Assembly: GCF_013522705.1 (NCBI RefSeq) | Contig: NZ_JAAMRE010000002.1 | Span: 62,001-126,000, forward strand | Length of the DNA stretch: 64,000 nucleotides | Source of the DNA: Pseudomonas lurida | Lineage (GTDB): Bacteria; Pseudomonadota; Gammaproteobacteria; Pseudomonadales; Pseudomonadaceae | Reading direction: 5' to 3' | Shown: one piece after another, positions 18,217 to 27,362 of the stretch | Layout: every line of letters begins with the position of its first letter | How positions within the stretch are numbered: the first letter of the stretch is position 1 | Notes under the pieces: generated by a model | What the model was told of the DNA's origin: nothing | What the model saw: the letters and a program-made list of their open reading frames with translations, nothing else | Databases searched by the model: none | Program-made: the position numbers and the translations under genes

Positions 18217-19617
18217 TCAAGCCTGAGTGAATTGCGAGGCCAATTCGCGCAGCAAGACTTCGGCGTCCAGTACTTTACCCACCACTTCGTCAGCTTTGTC
18301 CCGGCTCAAGCCCAGACGCTCAAGCAGCGCATCCGGGATGGTTTCGTCCGGCCCGGAACCGATCCCCCGGCTGCGCAGCAGGCACACGGCCAGGCACACC
18401 AGGTTCGGGTACTCGGCGTAGTTGCCGTCGTAGGTCGGGTCATGCTGAAAACGCAGGGCCGTGGACAGTTCGTCCGGCATGTCCCAATAGCGCATCAGCC
18501 AGGCGCCGATCTGCTCGCGGCTGATGCCCAGCAGGTGCTGCTCCACATAGCTGTGGCACAGATGCGGGTTGACTTCCAGATGCCGACAGATCAGCGAGAA
18601 GTGCGGCGGGAATACGTGGGCCAGCAGCAGATAGCCGAAGTTGTGCAGCAAGCCGGCCAGGTAAGTCAGGCCGGCTTCAGGGCGCTGCGCCCTTGGCATG
18701 GCGCGGGTCAGGCCTTCGATCACGGCGGCGGTGTAGATCGATTGATGCCAGTACGGCGTGGCCTGGTGTGGGTTGTCCTTGGGCAGGCTCAGGGTTTTGC
18801 CCAGGGCCAGGCCGAGCGCCAGGTTGATCACCAGATCGAAACCCAACACGCGCACGATAGCGTCTTCCACGGAGCGGATCTTGCCCGGCGACGCGTAGTA
18901 CGGCGACGCGGCCCAGCTCACCACTTGCGCCGCCAGGGCGGGGTCGGTTTCCACTACGCCGGTGATGTCGTCGATGGTCGCGTTGGGGTCGACCCGCAGC
19001 TTGATGATCTTCTGCGCGGTGTCGGCCAGCGGCGGAATCTCGATGGTTGCTTCCAGGCGTTGCTGGATACGGCGCGCAGTGAAGGCCTGCATCGCCTGGG
19101 TGATTTCCTCGCGGTCATCATTGGGGCGGTCGAGGTTCGGGCGAATGTTGCTCAGTGGCTCGCCGAACTGCGCGGCGCTGGCCTTGGTGAGCAGGGTCTT
19201 GAAGGCTGCAGTGTCGATTTGCAGCAACAGCCCGGCTTCGCCCGAATGCACCAGCAGGCTCGGTTGATTGAGCAGGCTGCCTTCATACAGACAGGGCGAA
19301 CTGGTGAGCGGCGGCAGGCCTGGCAGCAGGCTCAGGTTGTGTTTATCCAGCATGCGCTTGACGCGCTCCGGCGCCACGGCGGTGAGGCGACGGCCGGTGA
19401 GTTCGGCGAGGCGGTTGAGGTCCAGTAACTGGCTCTGCGGGAACAGCACCATCAATGCGCCCACCGCATCTTCGAGCAGCACGGCCTGGACCTTTTGCGC
19501 AGGATTCAGGCCCGGTTGTTCGGCGACTTCCGTGTAGCTGACGGCTAGCTTGGCGAGCAGGTCCCGAATGACCGGCGGAGCGGTCAGTGGGGCTGTGGCG
19601 TGGGCAACTTCTGACAT
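18217..19617 (-). CDS. HDOD-domain signalling protein
   Basis: The 466-residue protein has an N-terminal region related to aminoacyl-tRNA deacylase/YbaK-like domains (about 10-160) and a C-terminal HDOD domain (about 190-440, with TYLAGLLHNFGYLLLAHVFP and SREQIGAWLMRYWDMP). HDOD proteins are non-enzymatic relatives of HD hydrolases used in regulation. The ATG at 19617 is preferred to a TTG four codons upstream, because GGATCAGG sits before it. Its neighbours recG and oxyR match the conserved Pseudomonas order. Confidence 0.85.
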   Translation of the reverse strand: MSEVAHATAPLTAPPVIRDLLAKLAVSYTEVAEQPGLNPAQKVQAVLLEDAVGALMVLFPQSQLLDLNRLAELTGRRLTAVAPERVKRMLDKHNLSLLPGLPPLTSSPCLYEGSLLNQPSLLVHSGEAGLLLQIDTAAFKTLLTKASAAQFGEPLSNIRPNLDRPNDDREEITQAMQAFTARRIQQRLEATIEIPPLADTAQKIIKLRVDPNATIDDITGVVETDPALAAQVVSWAASPYYASPGKIRSVEDAIVRVLGFDLVINLALGLALGKTLSLPKDNPHQATPYWHQSIYTAAVIEGLTRAMPRAQRPEAGLTYLAGLLHNFGYLLLAHVFPPHFSLICRHLEVNPHLCHSYVEQHLLGISREQIGAWLMRYWDMPDELSTALRFQHDPTYDGNYAEYPNLVCLAVCLLRSRGIGSGPDETIPDALLERLGLSRDKADEVVGKVLDAEVLLRELASQFTQA

Positions 19618-19734
19618 GGCCTGATCCAATTTCGTACAGTCATCGAAGTATAACCAGCTTGGTACAAGTGTTGGTCGGATAAGTGCTGTTTGTGACCAGG
19701 TTGGTGATCCGCGACGGTTTTTCCTTCGACAGCG

Positions 19735-21810
19735 TTAAACCTGGCCGTATTGCTGGCCGTGTCGCAGCCAGCGGTCCAGCAACGGGCTGACGTGATCCGG
19801 CCAGCGCTCCAGCAGGGCTTGGGCGGCATCGCGCACGGCGGGCAGCAGGTCGGCGTCACGCATCAGATCGGCTACCTTGAATTGCAGCAGGCCGGTCTGG
19901 CGGGTGCCGAGCATTTCACCGGGGCCGCGCAGTTCGAGGTCTTTTTCGGCAATCACAAAACCGTCGTTGGTTTCGCGCATGATGCCCAGGCGCTGGCGGC
20001 CGATCTGCGACAGCGGCGGGTGGTACAGCAGCACGCAGTGGCTGGCGGCGCTGCCTCGGCCCACGCGCCCGCGCAGCTGGTGCAACTGCGCCAGGCCCAG
20101 GCGTTCGGGGTTCTCGATGATCATCAGGCTGGCATTGGGCACGTCCACGCCAACCTCGATCACCGTGGTGGCGACCAGCAGTTGCAGGTTGCCGGCCTTG
20201 AATTCGGCCATCACCGCCGCTTTTTCCGCCGGTTTCATACGGCCATGGATCAGCCCGACCTTGAGCTCGCCCAGGGCGCTGGTGAGGTCTTCATAGGTAG
20301 TCTCGGCGGCCTGACAGGTCAGTTCCTCGGACTCTTCGATCAGGGTGCAGACCCAATAGGCCTGGCGGCCTTCGGCGCAGGCACCACGCACGCGTTCGAT
20401 CACCTCGACCCGCCGCGTGTCGGTGACCAGCACGGTGTTGACCGGCGTGCGGCCGGGCGGCAGTTCATCGAGGATCGAGGTGTCGAGGTCGGCGTAGGCG
20501 CTCATCGCCAGGGTGCGCGGGATCGGCGTGGCGGTCATGATCAGTTGGTGCGGGCTCATGCGCCCGCCCACGCCTTTCTGGCGCAGGGCCAGACGCTGTT
20601 GCACGCCGAAGCGGTGTTGTTCGTCGATGATCACCAGGGCCAGGTTCTTGAACTGCACTTCGTCCTGGAACAGTGCGTGGGTGCCCACCACCATCGGTGC
20701 GCCAGCGGCGATCTGCTCCAGCGCGGCGGCGCGGTTCTTGCCCTTGAGCTTGCCGGCCAGCCAGGCGACTTCCAGGCCCAGCGGCTCCAGCCAGCGCTTG
20801 AAAGTGATGAAGTGCTGTTCGGCGAGAATCTCGGTAGGCGCCATCAGCGCCACCTGGTAACCGGCTTCCAGCGCCTGCAGCGCGGCGAGGGCGGCGACCA
20901 CCGTCTTGCCTGCGCCGACGTCGCCCTGGATCAGGCGCAGCATGGGTTCCTGCTGGCTGAGGTCGTAGGCGATTTCGTTGCCCACGCGCTGCTGGGCGCC
21001 GGTCGGCGCAAACCCGAGGTTGGCCAGGTATTGCGCGGGCAGGCGCGTGGCCTTGGGCATTGCCGGCGCGCGCAGCGAGCGCATGCTTTCGCGCAGGCGT
21101 TGCTGGGACAGTTGGTGGGTCAGCAGCTCTTCGAAGGCCAGGCGATGCTGGGCCCAATGATGACCCAGGGCCAGCTCGTCCACGTCGGCGTCGGCGGGCG
21201 GGTGATGCAGGTAGCGAATCGCATCGGCCAGCGGCGCCAGTTGATAATCGCGGGCCAGCTCCAGGGGCAGCCAGTCCGGCAGGCTGGTCGGGCCGAGCAT
21301 CGTCAGCGTCTGCATGCACAACTGGCGCAGGCGCTGTTGAGTCAGGCCTTCGGTGAGCGGGTAGATCGGAGTGAGGGTGGTGTCTACCGGCGGCGGTTCG
21401 TCGCCGGTGATTGCACGGTATTCCGGGTGGTAGATTTCCAGGCCCGAGGCGCCGGGGCGGGCTTCGCCGTAACAGCGCACGCGAGTACCGCGTTTAAGGC
21501 CTTCTTTCTGTGCATTGCTGAAATGGTAGAAGCGCAGGCTAAGGCCGCCGGTACCATCCTGCAGGCGCACCACCAGGCTGCGGCGCTTGCCCATCACCAC
21601 GTCGGCGCCGCTGACCGTACCTTCGACCACCGCGTCCTGTCCAGGGCGAAGCTGGCCGATGGGCACCACGCGAGTGCGGTCCTGATAACGCAGGGGCAGG
21701 TGGAACAGTACGTCCTGGAGGTTCTCCAGGCCGACCTTGGCCAACTTCTCGGCCATGGCGTCCCCGACACCCTTGAGTGCCGTCACCGACACCTGCGACA
21801 GCTCAGTCAT
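19735..21810 (-). CDS. recG: ATP-dependent DNA helicase RecG
   Basis: The 691-residue protein has an N-terminal wedge/OB domain (about 60-130), a helicase core with P-loop GDVGAGKT (296-303) and the DEQH box in IIDEQHRFGVQQR, and motif VI LHQLRGRVGRG. RecG reverses stalled forks and processes Holliday junctions and R-loops. The start at ATG 21810 gives the usual N-terminus MTELSQVSVTALKGVG. It lies 8 bases after oxyR, forming an oxyR-recG operon as in other pseudomonads. Confidence 0.97.
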   Translation of the reverse strand: MTELSQVSVTALKGVGDAMAEKLAKVGLENLQDVLFHLPLRYQDRTRVVPIGQLRPGQDAVVEGTVSGADVVMGKRRSLVVRLQDGTGGLSLRFYHFSNAQKEGLKRGTRVRCYGEARPGASGLEIYHPEYRAITGDEPPPVDTTLTPIYPLTEGLTQQRLRQLCMQTLTMLGPTSLPDWLPLELARDYQLAPLADAIRYLHHPPADADVDELALGHHWAQHRLAFEELLTHQLSQQRLRESMRSLRAPAMPKATRLPAQYLANLGFAPTGAQQRVGNEIAYDLSQQEPMLRLIQGDVGAGKTVVAALAALQALEAGYQVALMAPTEILAEQHFITFKRWLEPLGLEVAWLAGKLKGKNRAAALEQIAAGAPMVVGTHALFQDEVQFKNLALVIIDEQHRFGVQQRLALRQKGVGGRMSPHQLIMTATPIPRTLAMSAYADLDTSILDELPPGRTPVNTVLVTDTRRVEVIERVRGACAEGRQAYWVCTLIEESEELTCQAAETTYEDLTSALGELKVGLIHGRMKPAEKAAVMAEFKAGNLQLLVATTVIEVGVDVPNASLMIIENPERLGLAQLHQLRGRVGRGSAASHCVLLYHPPLSQIGRQRLGIMRETNDGFVIAEKDLELRGPGEMLGTRQTGLLQFKVADLMRDADLLPAVRDAAQALLERWPDHVSPLLDRWLRHGQQYGQV

Positions 21811-21818
21811 ACGACGGA

Positions 21819-22742
21819 TCAGCTCGCGGCGGCAGGCGGCTTGGCCACCGAGCACAGGCGGACCGAGTCGGCGAGGATCTCAATCGCCTTGGGCCGTGGG
21901 AAACTGGCGCGCCAGGCGATCGCCACGGTACGGAACGGCACCGGTGGCGTCAGTGGGCGCACTTCGATCACGCCAGGGGCGTAATGATGGCTGTCCACCG
22001 CCGACAACGGCAGGATCGAGATGCCCAGGCCCGAAGCGACCATGTGGCGAATGGTTTCCAGGGAGCTGGATTCCACCGTGGTGTGCTTGGCGCCGTCGTT
22101 GCCTTTGGTGAGGGTCGGGCAGGCTTCCAGCACCTGGTCGCGGAAACAATGGCCTTCGCCGAGCAGCAGCAGGCTCTTGTCGTTGAGCAGAGCGGCGTCG
22201 ATGGTGGCTTTTTTGGTCCACGGGTGGGAAGCGGGCATCAGCACCTGGAACGGCTCGTCGTAGAGCTGCAGGGTGAGCACATCCGCTTCGTTGAACGGCA
22301 GGGCGATGATGATTGCGTCCAGCTCGCCGTTGCGCAGTTTGTCGCGCAGTACGTGGGTGAAGTTTTCTTCGATATACAACGGCATCTGCGGCGCGACGCG
22401 GTGCAGTTGCGGGATCAGGTGCGGAAACAGGTACGGGCCGACGGTGTAGATGGCCCCGACCTTGAGCGGCGCGGTGAGCTGGTTCTTGCCGGCCTGGGCC
22501 AGCTCGCGAATGCTTTGCGCCTGTTCCAGCACCTTCTGGGCCTGGGCGACGATACCTTCGCCTACTGGCGTGAGGCGCACGGCGCTCTTGCTGCGCTCGA
22601 AAATCAGCACACCGAGTTCGTCTTCAAGCTTTTTCACGCCCACCGACAGCGTCGGCTGGCTGACATGGCAGCGCTCGGCCGCATGGCCAAAGTGTTGCTC
22701 TTGGGCGAGGGTCACGATGTAGCGTAATTCTGTAAGAGTCAT
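21819..22742 (-). CDS. oxyR: Hydrogen-peroxide sensor OxyR (LysR family)
   Basis: The 307-residue protein has an N-terminal winged helix (HFGHAAERCHVSQPTLSVGV) and the redox pair Cys199 and Cys208 in GEGHCFRDQVLEAC, at the E. coli OxyR positions. Disulfide formation switches it to activate peroxide-defence genes such as catalases and ahp. It is transcribed with recG. The unlinked exbB-exbD-tonB operon lies upstream on the same strand. Confidence 0.97.
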   Translation of the reverse strand: MTLTELRYIVTLAQEQHFGHAAERCHVSQPTLSVGVKKLEDELGVLIFERSKSAVRLTPVGEGIVAQAQKVLEQAQSIRELAQAGKNQLTAPLKVGAIYTVGPYLFPHLIPQLHRVAPQMPLYIEENFTHVLRDKLRNGELDAIIIALPFNEADVLTLQLYDEPFQVLMPASHPWTKKATIDAALLNDKSLLLLGEGHCFRDQVLEACPTLTKGNDGAKHTTVESSSLETIRHMVASGLGISILPLSAVDSHHYAPGVIEVRPLTPPVPFRTVAIAWRASFPRPKAIEILADSVRLCSVAKPPAAAS

Positions 22743-22854
22743 AGCGGGCGTCCATGAGGTTGCGAGCCAAGCATACCGGCTGCAATCGATAGACGCACGT
22801 TATCAGAAGTTTGTAAGGGATTGAGTGGGAAGTGCCGAGGATTTTGCTGAAAGT

Positions 22855-22874
22855 GGCGAGGGTTACCCCTCGCC
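22855..22874 (-). terminator. Hairpin terminator after tonB
   Basis: GGCGAGGG and CCCTCGCC form a perfect 8-bp stem with a 4-base loop, 10 bases after the tonB stop on the minus strand. The downstream tail ACTTTC is only weakly T-rich. Confidence 0.5.
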
Positions 22875-22884
22875 ATGCTCATGT

Positions 22885-23637
22885 TCAGCGACGACGCTTT
22901 TCGATGTTGTACACGAACGGTGCAACGATCTCGATGCTGCCGCTCTTGACCATATCGGCCGGCGGTTTGGGCAGCGGCTGGGCACGACGGATCATGTCCA
23001 GAGTGGCGCGGTCCAGGTCGGCGTTGCCGGAGAGCCCCACCAACTCGTACGACAGCACATTGCCTTCAGCGTCGACCACGAACTTCAGGCGGTTCAAGCC
23101 TTCCTTGCCACGTGCCTGCGCGCCTGGCGGGTACTTCTTGTATTTCTGCAAATGCGCCAGCAAGGTGCCTTCCCAGGACGCCTTGGCCGCGAGCTGTTGC
23201 GGCGACGGCCCCGGAGCAGGCTGTGCCGATTTCTGCGGTGGCGCCTGGGTCGGCGGCGTATCGCTCGGCGGCTCCTCGGACGGTTTCTCCTTGGGTGGCT
23301 CGGGCTTTTTTTCCACCGGCTTGGGCGGCTGGGGTTTGGGCTTGGGCTTGACCGGCTTGGGCACCTGGATCGTCGGCTTGGGCGCCTCGGCCATTTTCGG
23401 CAGCGGCAACTCTTCCACCGGCGCGGGCGGTTGCGGCGGCGTCACCACCTTCGGCGGGGCCGGCGGTGGTGGTGGCGCAGGCGCAGGCGCCAGGTCGATG
23501 ACCATGGCCGCCGGCGGCAATTGCACCGTACGCGGCGCCGACCAATGGAGTGCGATGGCAATCGCGATGGCATGCACGCCCAGCACGACGGCGAGGCTGG
23601 TGCCATAACGCGTCAGTTTGTGGCGCGTCGTGATCAT
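22885..23637 (-). CDS. tonB: Energy transducer TonB
   Basis: The 250-residue protein has one N-terminal membrane helix (about 12-30) and a long periplasmic Pro/Lys/Glu-rich spacer (about 50-150, with repeated PKP and PPK units). The C-terminal TonB domain has GLNRLKFVVDAEGNVLSYEL. It couples the proton gradient, via ExbB-ExbD, to outer-membrane receptors. The ATG overlaps the exbD stop. It is the third gene of the exbB-exbD-tonB operon. Confidence 0.93.
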   Translation of the reverse strand: MITTRHKLTRYGTSLAVVLGVHAIAIAIALHWSAPRTVQLPPAAMVIDLAPAPAPPPPPAPPKVVTPPQPPAPVEELPLPKMAEAPKPTIQVPKPVKPKPKPQPPKPVEKKPEPPKEKPSEEPPSDTPPTQAPPQKSAQPAPGPSPQQLAAKASWEGTLLAHLQKYKKYPPGAQARGKEGLNRLKFVVDAEGNVLSYELVGLSGNADLDRATLDMIRRAQPLPKPPADMVKSGSIEIVAPFVYNIEKRRR

Positions 23638-24059
23638 TTCTTGGCTGCCGTCTCAAGTCCAACCAGGCCAACCTTGAGGTAGCCGGCCGCGCGCAGGGCA
23701 TCCATCACGCTCATCAGATCGCCGTAGTCCACGCCTTTGTCAGCCTGGAAGAAGATCGTCGTGTCTTTCTTGCCTTGGGTCTTGGCGTCGAGCACCGGGC
23801 CCAGGGTTTCGGTCTTGACTTCTTCTTCACCCAGGAACAGGCGTTGATCCGCCTTGACGCTGAGGAAGATCGGCTTTTCCGGGCGTGGCGCCGGTTTGGC
23901 GCTGGAGGCGGGCAGGTCGACCTTGATGTCCACAGTTGCCAGCGGTGCGGCCACCATGAAGATGATCAGCAGCACCAGCATCACGTCGATAAACGGCGTG
24001 ACGTTGATTTCGTGGTTCTCGACGAGTTCGTCGTCGCCTTGATTCAAATGCAGGCCCAT
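23634..24059 (-). CDS. exbD: Biopolymer transport protein ExbD
   Basis: The 141-residue protein has one helix near residues 22-44 containing FIDVMLVLLIIFM, with the conserved membrane Asp that carries protons, and a periplasmic C-terminal domain. It forms the proton channel with ExbB. The gap to exbB is 6 bases, and its stop overlaps the tonB start. Confidence 0.95.
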   Translation of the reverse strand: MGLHLNQGDDELVENHEINVTPFIDVMLVLLIIFMVAAPLATVDIKVDLPASSAKPAPRPEKPIFLSVKADQRLFLGEEEVKTETLGPVLDAKTQGKKDTTIFFQADKGVDYGDLMSVMDALRAAGYLKVGLVGLETAAKK

Positions 24060-24065
24060 GGCCGA

Positions 24066-25034
24066 TTACCCCACTTTCACCATGTGCGGTTGCGAGCTGC
24101 GCTCGGTAGGCAGGTGATCGAGGTCGCGGCTGACCAGCAGCAGAACCTCCGCCGACGCGTCCGATACCTGAGCCTTGTAGCCGGCAATCGAACGGGCGAA
24201 GACGTTGTAGATCACCACCGCAGGAATCGCGGCAACCAACCCGAGGGCGGTTGCCAGCAAGGCTTCGGCGATGCCGGGGGCAACGACGGCGAGGTTGGTG
24301 GTCTGGGTTTTGGCGATGCCGATGAAGCTGTTCATGATGCCCCACACGGTGCCGAACAGACCGACGAACGGCGCGGTTGAACCGATGGTCGCCAGCACGC
24401 CGGTGCCGCTGCTCATGTTGCGACCGCAGGCGGCCACCAGGCGCTCCAGGCGGAACGCTACGCGCTCCTTGATGCCTTCTTTTTCGCGGGTGTTGGCCGA
24501 CAGGCGCATCTCTTCCAGCGCATCGTGCACCAGGGTATTGGCCAGGGTGCCTTTCTTGGTGGCGCTTTCGCTGGCTTCCTTGAGGGTGGCGGCCTTTTTC
24601 AGATGGACGATTTCAGTGCGCAGACGGCGCTTGGCGCCCAACAGCTCGAAGCCTTTGGCAATCCAGATGGTCCAGGTGATGATCGAGGCAATGGCCAGGC
24701 CGATCATCACGGCCTTCACTACCACGTCTGCGTTCTGGTACATGCCCCATGGCGACAGGTCATGGGCCATGCCCAGGGTGTTGTTCTCTTCAAGCACTAC
24801 GCCGGTGTCGTCCGCGGCCGCTGCGGCCGGATCGGTGGCGGCCGGCGCGGCAACCGGTGCAGCCGGTGCGGCGGCGCTCTGCTCGGCGGCAGTGGGCGTG
24901 GCTGGCGCGGTGGCGTCGGCGAATGCGGCGGTCGGTGCCAGCAGAACGCTGAACAGCACCGCAGCAATCGCGCGCCAGGCGCGGGAAGGACTGTGAGGCT
25001 TGGTTGGCGAAGCGGGGGTTGTATTACGTGTCAT
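24066..25034 (-). CDS. exbB: Biopolymer transport protein ExbB
   Basis: The 322-residue protein is a MotA/TolQ/ExbB proton-channel subunit with three helices in the last 200 residues; SSGTGVLATIGSTAPFVGLFGTVWGIM marks the channel region. It is longer than E. coli ExbB because of a signal-like N-terminus ending near AFADA and an Ala/Pro/Thr-rich periplasmic extension of about 60 residues. The start ATG 25034 (MTRNTTPASP) is preferred to a frame opening at 25088. The upstream gap to 25222 is AT-rich, with no confident Fur box. Confidence 0.94.
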   Translation of the reverse strand: MTRNTTPASPTKPHSPSRAWRAIAAVLFSVLLAPTAAFADATAPATPTAAEQSAAAPAAPVAAPAATDPAAAAADDTGVVLEENNTLGMAHDLSPWGMYQNADVVVKAVMIGLAIASIITWTIWIAKGFELLGAKRRLRTEIVHLKKAATLKEASESATKKGTLANTLVHDALEEMRLSANTREKEGIKERVAFRLERLVAACGRNMSSGTGVLATIGSTAPFVGLFGTVWGIMNSFIGIAKTQTTNLAVVAPGIAEALLATALGLVAAIPAVVIYNVFARSIAGYKAQVSDASAEVLLLVSRDLDHLPTERSSQPHMVKVG

Positions 25035-25222
25035 GCTGGCCGGACCTGAGAGAAAGAATGAGTGATTGTCCTGCCAGACCCTGAGCAAGGGTCGAGGACA
25101 AATGGGCGGTCATTATTGCAAGTAATTCTTGTTAACAGAAGTAATACAGTAACTTTATTTGCCGTTTTTCTGGCCGTCGGTCAACCGGCAGCGCTAACCT
25201 AGACCTTTCGATACGGAGTTTT

Positions 25223-26077
25223 ATGATGTCCGCGCCTTCTGTTGTGATTGTCGGATGTGGCGATGTGGGGAGTCGGTTAGCCAGCCAATTGCTCGCCTCG
25301 GAATGGGAGGTGCATGGTCTGCGGCGTGACATTTCGCGCTTGCCCGACGGAGTGATCGGCATTGCCGGCGACCTGTTCAAAAAGGACTGCCCGGACACCT
25401 GGCCGATCGGCGCAGTGGATTACCTGGTGTATTGCGCTGCCGCGACCGATCACGATGAAGCCGGCTATCGCGCGGCGTACGTGCAAGGGTTGCAGCATGT
25501 GCTGGAGTGGCTCGGCGATTATGGCCAGCAACCCAAACATCTGCTGTTTGTGTCCAGCAGCAGTGTGTATGGGCAGCAGAACGGCGAGTGGGTCGACGAA
25601 ACGTCTGAAACTCAGGCCAAAGGCTACTCCGGCCAGATCATGCTCGAAGCCGAGCAGGTCGCCTTGAACAGCGGCATTGCGGCCAGCATCGTGCGGTTGA
25701 CCGGTATTTATGGCCCTGGCCGCGAATGGTTGCTGACCCAGGTGCGCAAGGGTTACCGGGTGGCGGTCGATCCGCCCTTATATGGCAACCGGATCCACGC
25801 GGATGATGCGGCGGGCTTGCTCGCATTCCTGCTGCGCCATGTGGAGCAGGGCGGTTCGCTGGATAAGGTCTACATCGGTGTGGACGACGCGCCGGCGCCG
25901 CTGGCCGAGGTGGTGGCCTGGTTGCGCGATTACCTGGGCGTGACGCAGTGGTCCGACGAGGCGAGCGTGCGGCGTGCGGGGAGCAAGCAATGCAGTAATG
26001 CGCGCATCAAGGCCTTGGGATGGACGCCGACATACCCGACGTATCGGGAAGGCTACGCGGCGATCCTCAAGGGCTGA
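25223..26077 (+). CDS. NAD-dependent epimerase/dehydratase (extended SDR, YeeZ-like)
   Basis: The 284-residue protein begins with a nucleotide-binding glycine motif (VVIVGCGDVGSRLASQLL), followed by FVSSSSVYGQQNGEWVDE and LTGIYGPGR, as in NAD(P)-dependent sugar epimerase relatives. The substrate is unknown. An ACGGAG lies before ATG 25223; a second ATG follows directly. It is a single gene divergent from exbB. Confidence 0.85.
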   Translation: MMSAPSVVIVGCGDVGSRLASQLLASEWEVHGLRRDISRLPDGVIGIAGDLFKKDCPDTWPIGAVDYLVYCAAATDHDEAGYRAAYVQGLQHVLEWLGDYGQQPKHLLFVSSSSVYGQQNGEWVDETSETQAKGYSGQIMLEAEQVALNSGIAASIVRLTGIYGPGREWLLTQVRKGYRVAVDPPLYGNRIHADDAAGLLAFLLRHVEQGGSLDKVYIGVDDAPAPLAEVVAWLRDYLGVTQWSDEASVRRAGSKQCSNARIKALGWTPTYPTYREGYAAILKG

Positions 26078-26094
26078 AACACGGTCTGAAAATG

Positions 26095-26120
26095 GTGGGA
26101 AGGGGTTTGCCCTCTCCCAC
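26095..26120. repeat. Degenerate REP-like hairpin
   Basis: GTGGGA and TCCCAC flank an imperfect AGGGG/CCCTC core with a TTTG loop. It resembles a decayed half of the REP elements seen elsewhere in the window. It lies just after the epimerase stop and could also act as a terminator. Confidence 0.45.
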
Positions 26121-26141
26121 ATTCACTTTCATTCAGGGCGG

Positions 26142-26885
26142 TTATTGTTTTTCCAGCAGCCATTGGCGAGGGCCCGGCGTAAACGAAGGTACTTCGTCCG
26201 CCTGCGCCGTATTGACCGCCTGGAAAATCTCCAACTGCTTGTCTTTGCGCATGAAAATCCAGGGGTTGCCCTGACCATTGAGTTGCAGCCAGATGCTGTC
26301 ATAGCCGCCGCTCATGGAAGCGCAATCGCCGGCCAGGCACAGTGAATACCGATCGACCCTGGGCAGGCCGACAACCTTGCCATCGGCCTGGAACTGCACG
26401 ATGGCGCCGTTGCCGAAGCCGTCGGTGATCTTCCAGTCGCCGCCCAGGTAGGCGGCGTACAACGCCCGTTCGAAGTTGGCGCCCAGTGGCGCGCCTTCCG
26501 GGGCGGGGTCCTTGGCGCGAGCGAACAATTGCTCGGGCTCGTTATCGTTGGCCACCTGCAGCAGTTGCTTGCCTTTGCGCTTGAGTTCGGTGGCGGAGCT
26601 GCCGTAGAAGCCTACGCTCCAGGCGCCGGATTGTTCCGCAAGCAGTTTGCCTTCCGCCACTTCAAAACCGTTGTAGTAGCGCGCTTGGGAGGCCTTGGTA
26701 TTGACCTCCCATTCCAGATTCGGGCCGAAGCTTTGCAGCGCTTCACGCAAAGGGCCGCCCTTGGCTGCCGCATCGATGGCGGCCTGGTTGATCCAGGTAC
26801 CGCTTACATCCTGATCGGCGGGGTTGCTGGCGCAGCCGCCGAGCAACAGGGCGAGCAATGAAGAGGCTACAAGCGCTTTGCGCAT
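26142..26885 (-). CDS. Putative lipoprotein of unknown function
   Basis: The 247-residue product starts with a signal ending in lipobox LGGC (15-18). The mature part shows a META/lipocalin-like beta-rich pattern (GTWINQ, FGNGAIVQFQADGKVVGLP, ICLAGDC-like region SLCLAGDCASM), but I do not recognise a named family. It is read in the same direction as ridA and lies 56 bases downstream of it, with a strong hairpin between them, so it is probably a separate unit. Confidence 0.75.
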   Translation of the reverse strand: MRKALVASSLLALLLGGCASNPADQDVSGTWINQAAIDAAAKGGPLREALQSFGPNLEWEVNTKASQARYYNGFEVAEGKLLAEQSGAWSVGFYGSSATELKRKGKQLLQVANDNEPEQLFARAKDPAPEGAPLGANFERALYAAYLGGDWKITDGFGNGAIVQFQADGKVVGLPRVDRYSLCLAGDCASMSGGYDSIWLQLNGQGNPWIFMRKDKQLEIFQAVNTAQADEVPSFTPGPRQWLLEKQ

Positions 26886-26909
26886 GATGAAATCCTTTTA
26901 AAACGAAGT

Positions 26910-26935
26910 CGGCGCAGCCTGTGGGGGCTGCGCCG
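26910..26935 (-). terminator. Hairpin terminator after ridA
   Basis: CGGCGCAGCC and GGCTGCGCCG form a perfect 10-bp stem with a 6-base loop. On the minus strand it follows the ridA stop and is trailed by ACTTCGTTTT. Confidence 0.7.
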
Positions 26936-26941
26936 GGTGTT

Positions 26942-27322
26942 TTACTCGATGACCAGAATCGCGTCCATCTCAACCTGCGCGCCCTTTGGCAGAGCTGCCA
27001 CGCCGATGGCGGCGCGGGCTGGGTAAGGCTGTTCGAAGTACTTGCCCATGATCTCGTTGACCTTGGCGAAGTGGCTCAGGTCGGTGAGAAAGATGTTCAG
27101 CTTGACGATGTCCTTGAACGAACCGCCGGCGGCCTCGGCCACGGACTTGAGGTTTTCGAAGACTTGCACGGTCTGGGCTTCGAAGCCTTCCACCAGTTCC
27201 ATGGTCTTTGGGTCCAGTGGGATCTGGCCGGACATGTAGACGGTGTTGCCTGCCTTGATTGCCTGGGAGTAAGTACCGATGGCGGCCGGGGCTTTGTCGC
27301 TGGTGATAACAGTCTTGGTCAT
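26942..27322 (-). CDS. ridA: Reactive enamine/imine deaminase RidA
   Basis: The 126-residue protein has RidA hallmarks: [23 protein letters not shown] and the conserved Arg in [22 protein letters not shown]. RidA hydrolyses 2-aminoacrylate and related imines formed by PLP enzymes, protecting other enzymes. It follows spoT by 40 bases on the same strand and may be cotranscribed with it. A second RidA-family gene lies at 57148. Confidence 0.93.
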   Translation of the reverse strand: MTKTVITSDKAPAAIGTYSQAIKAGNTVYMSGQIPLDPKTMELVEGFEAQTVQVFENLKSVAEAAGGSFKDIVKLNIFLTDLSHFAKVNEIMGKYFEQPYPARAAIGVAALPKGAQVEMDAILVIE

Positions 27323-27362
27323 GAATGACTCCTTGTAATAGGCAGTGGCGGGGTATGACGCA

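Noticed and set aside
19750..21984. Plus-strand open frame of 744 codons opposite recG
   Set aside because: Antisense shadow of a conserved gene, with a composition unlike real proteins in the window.
25090..25160. Possible Fur box upstream of exbB
   Set aside because: The AT-rich stretch matches the 19-base consensus poorly; iron control is plausible for the operon but the site cannot be called from sequence.
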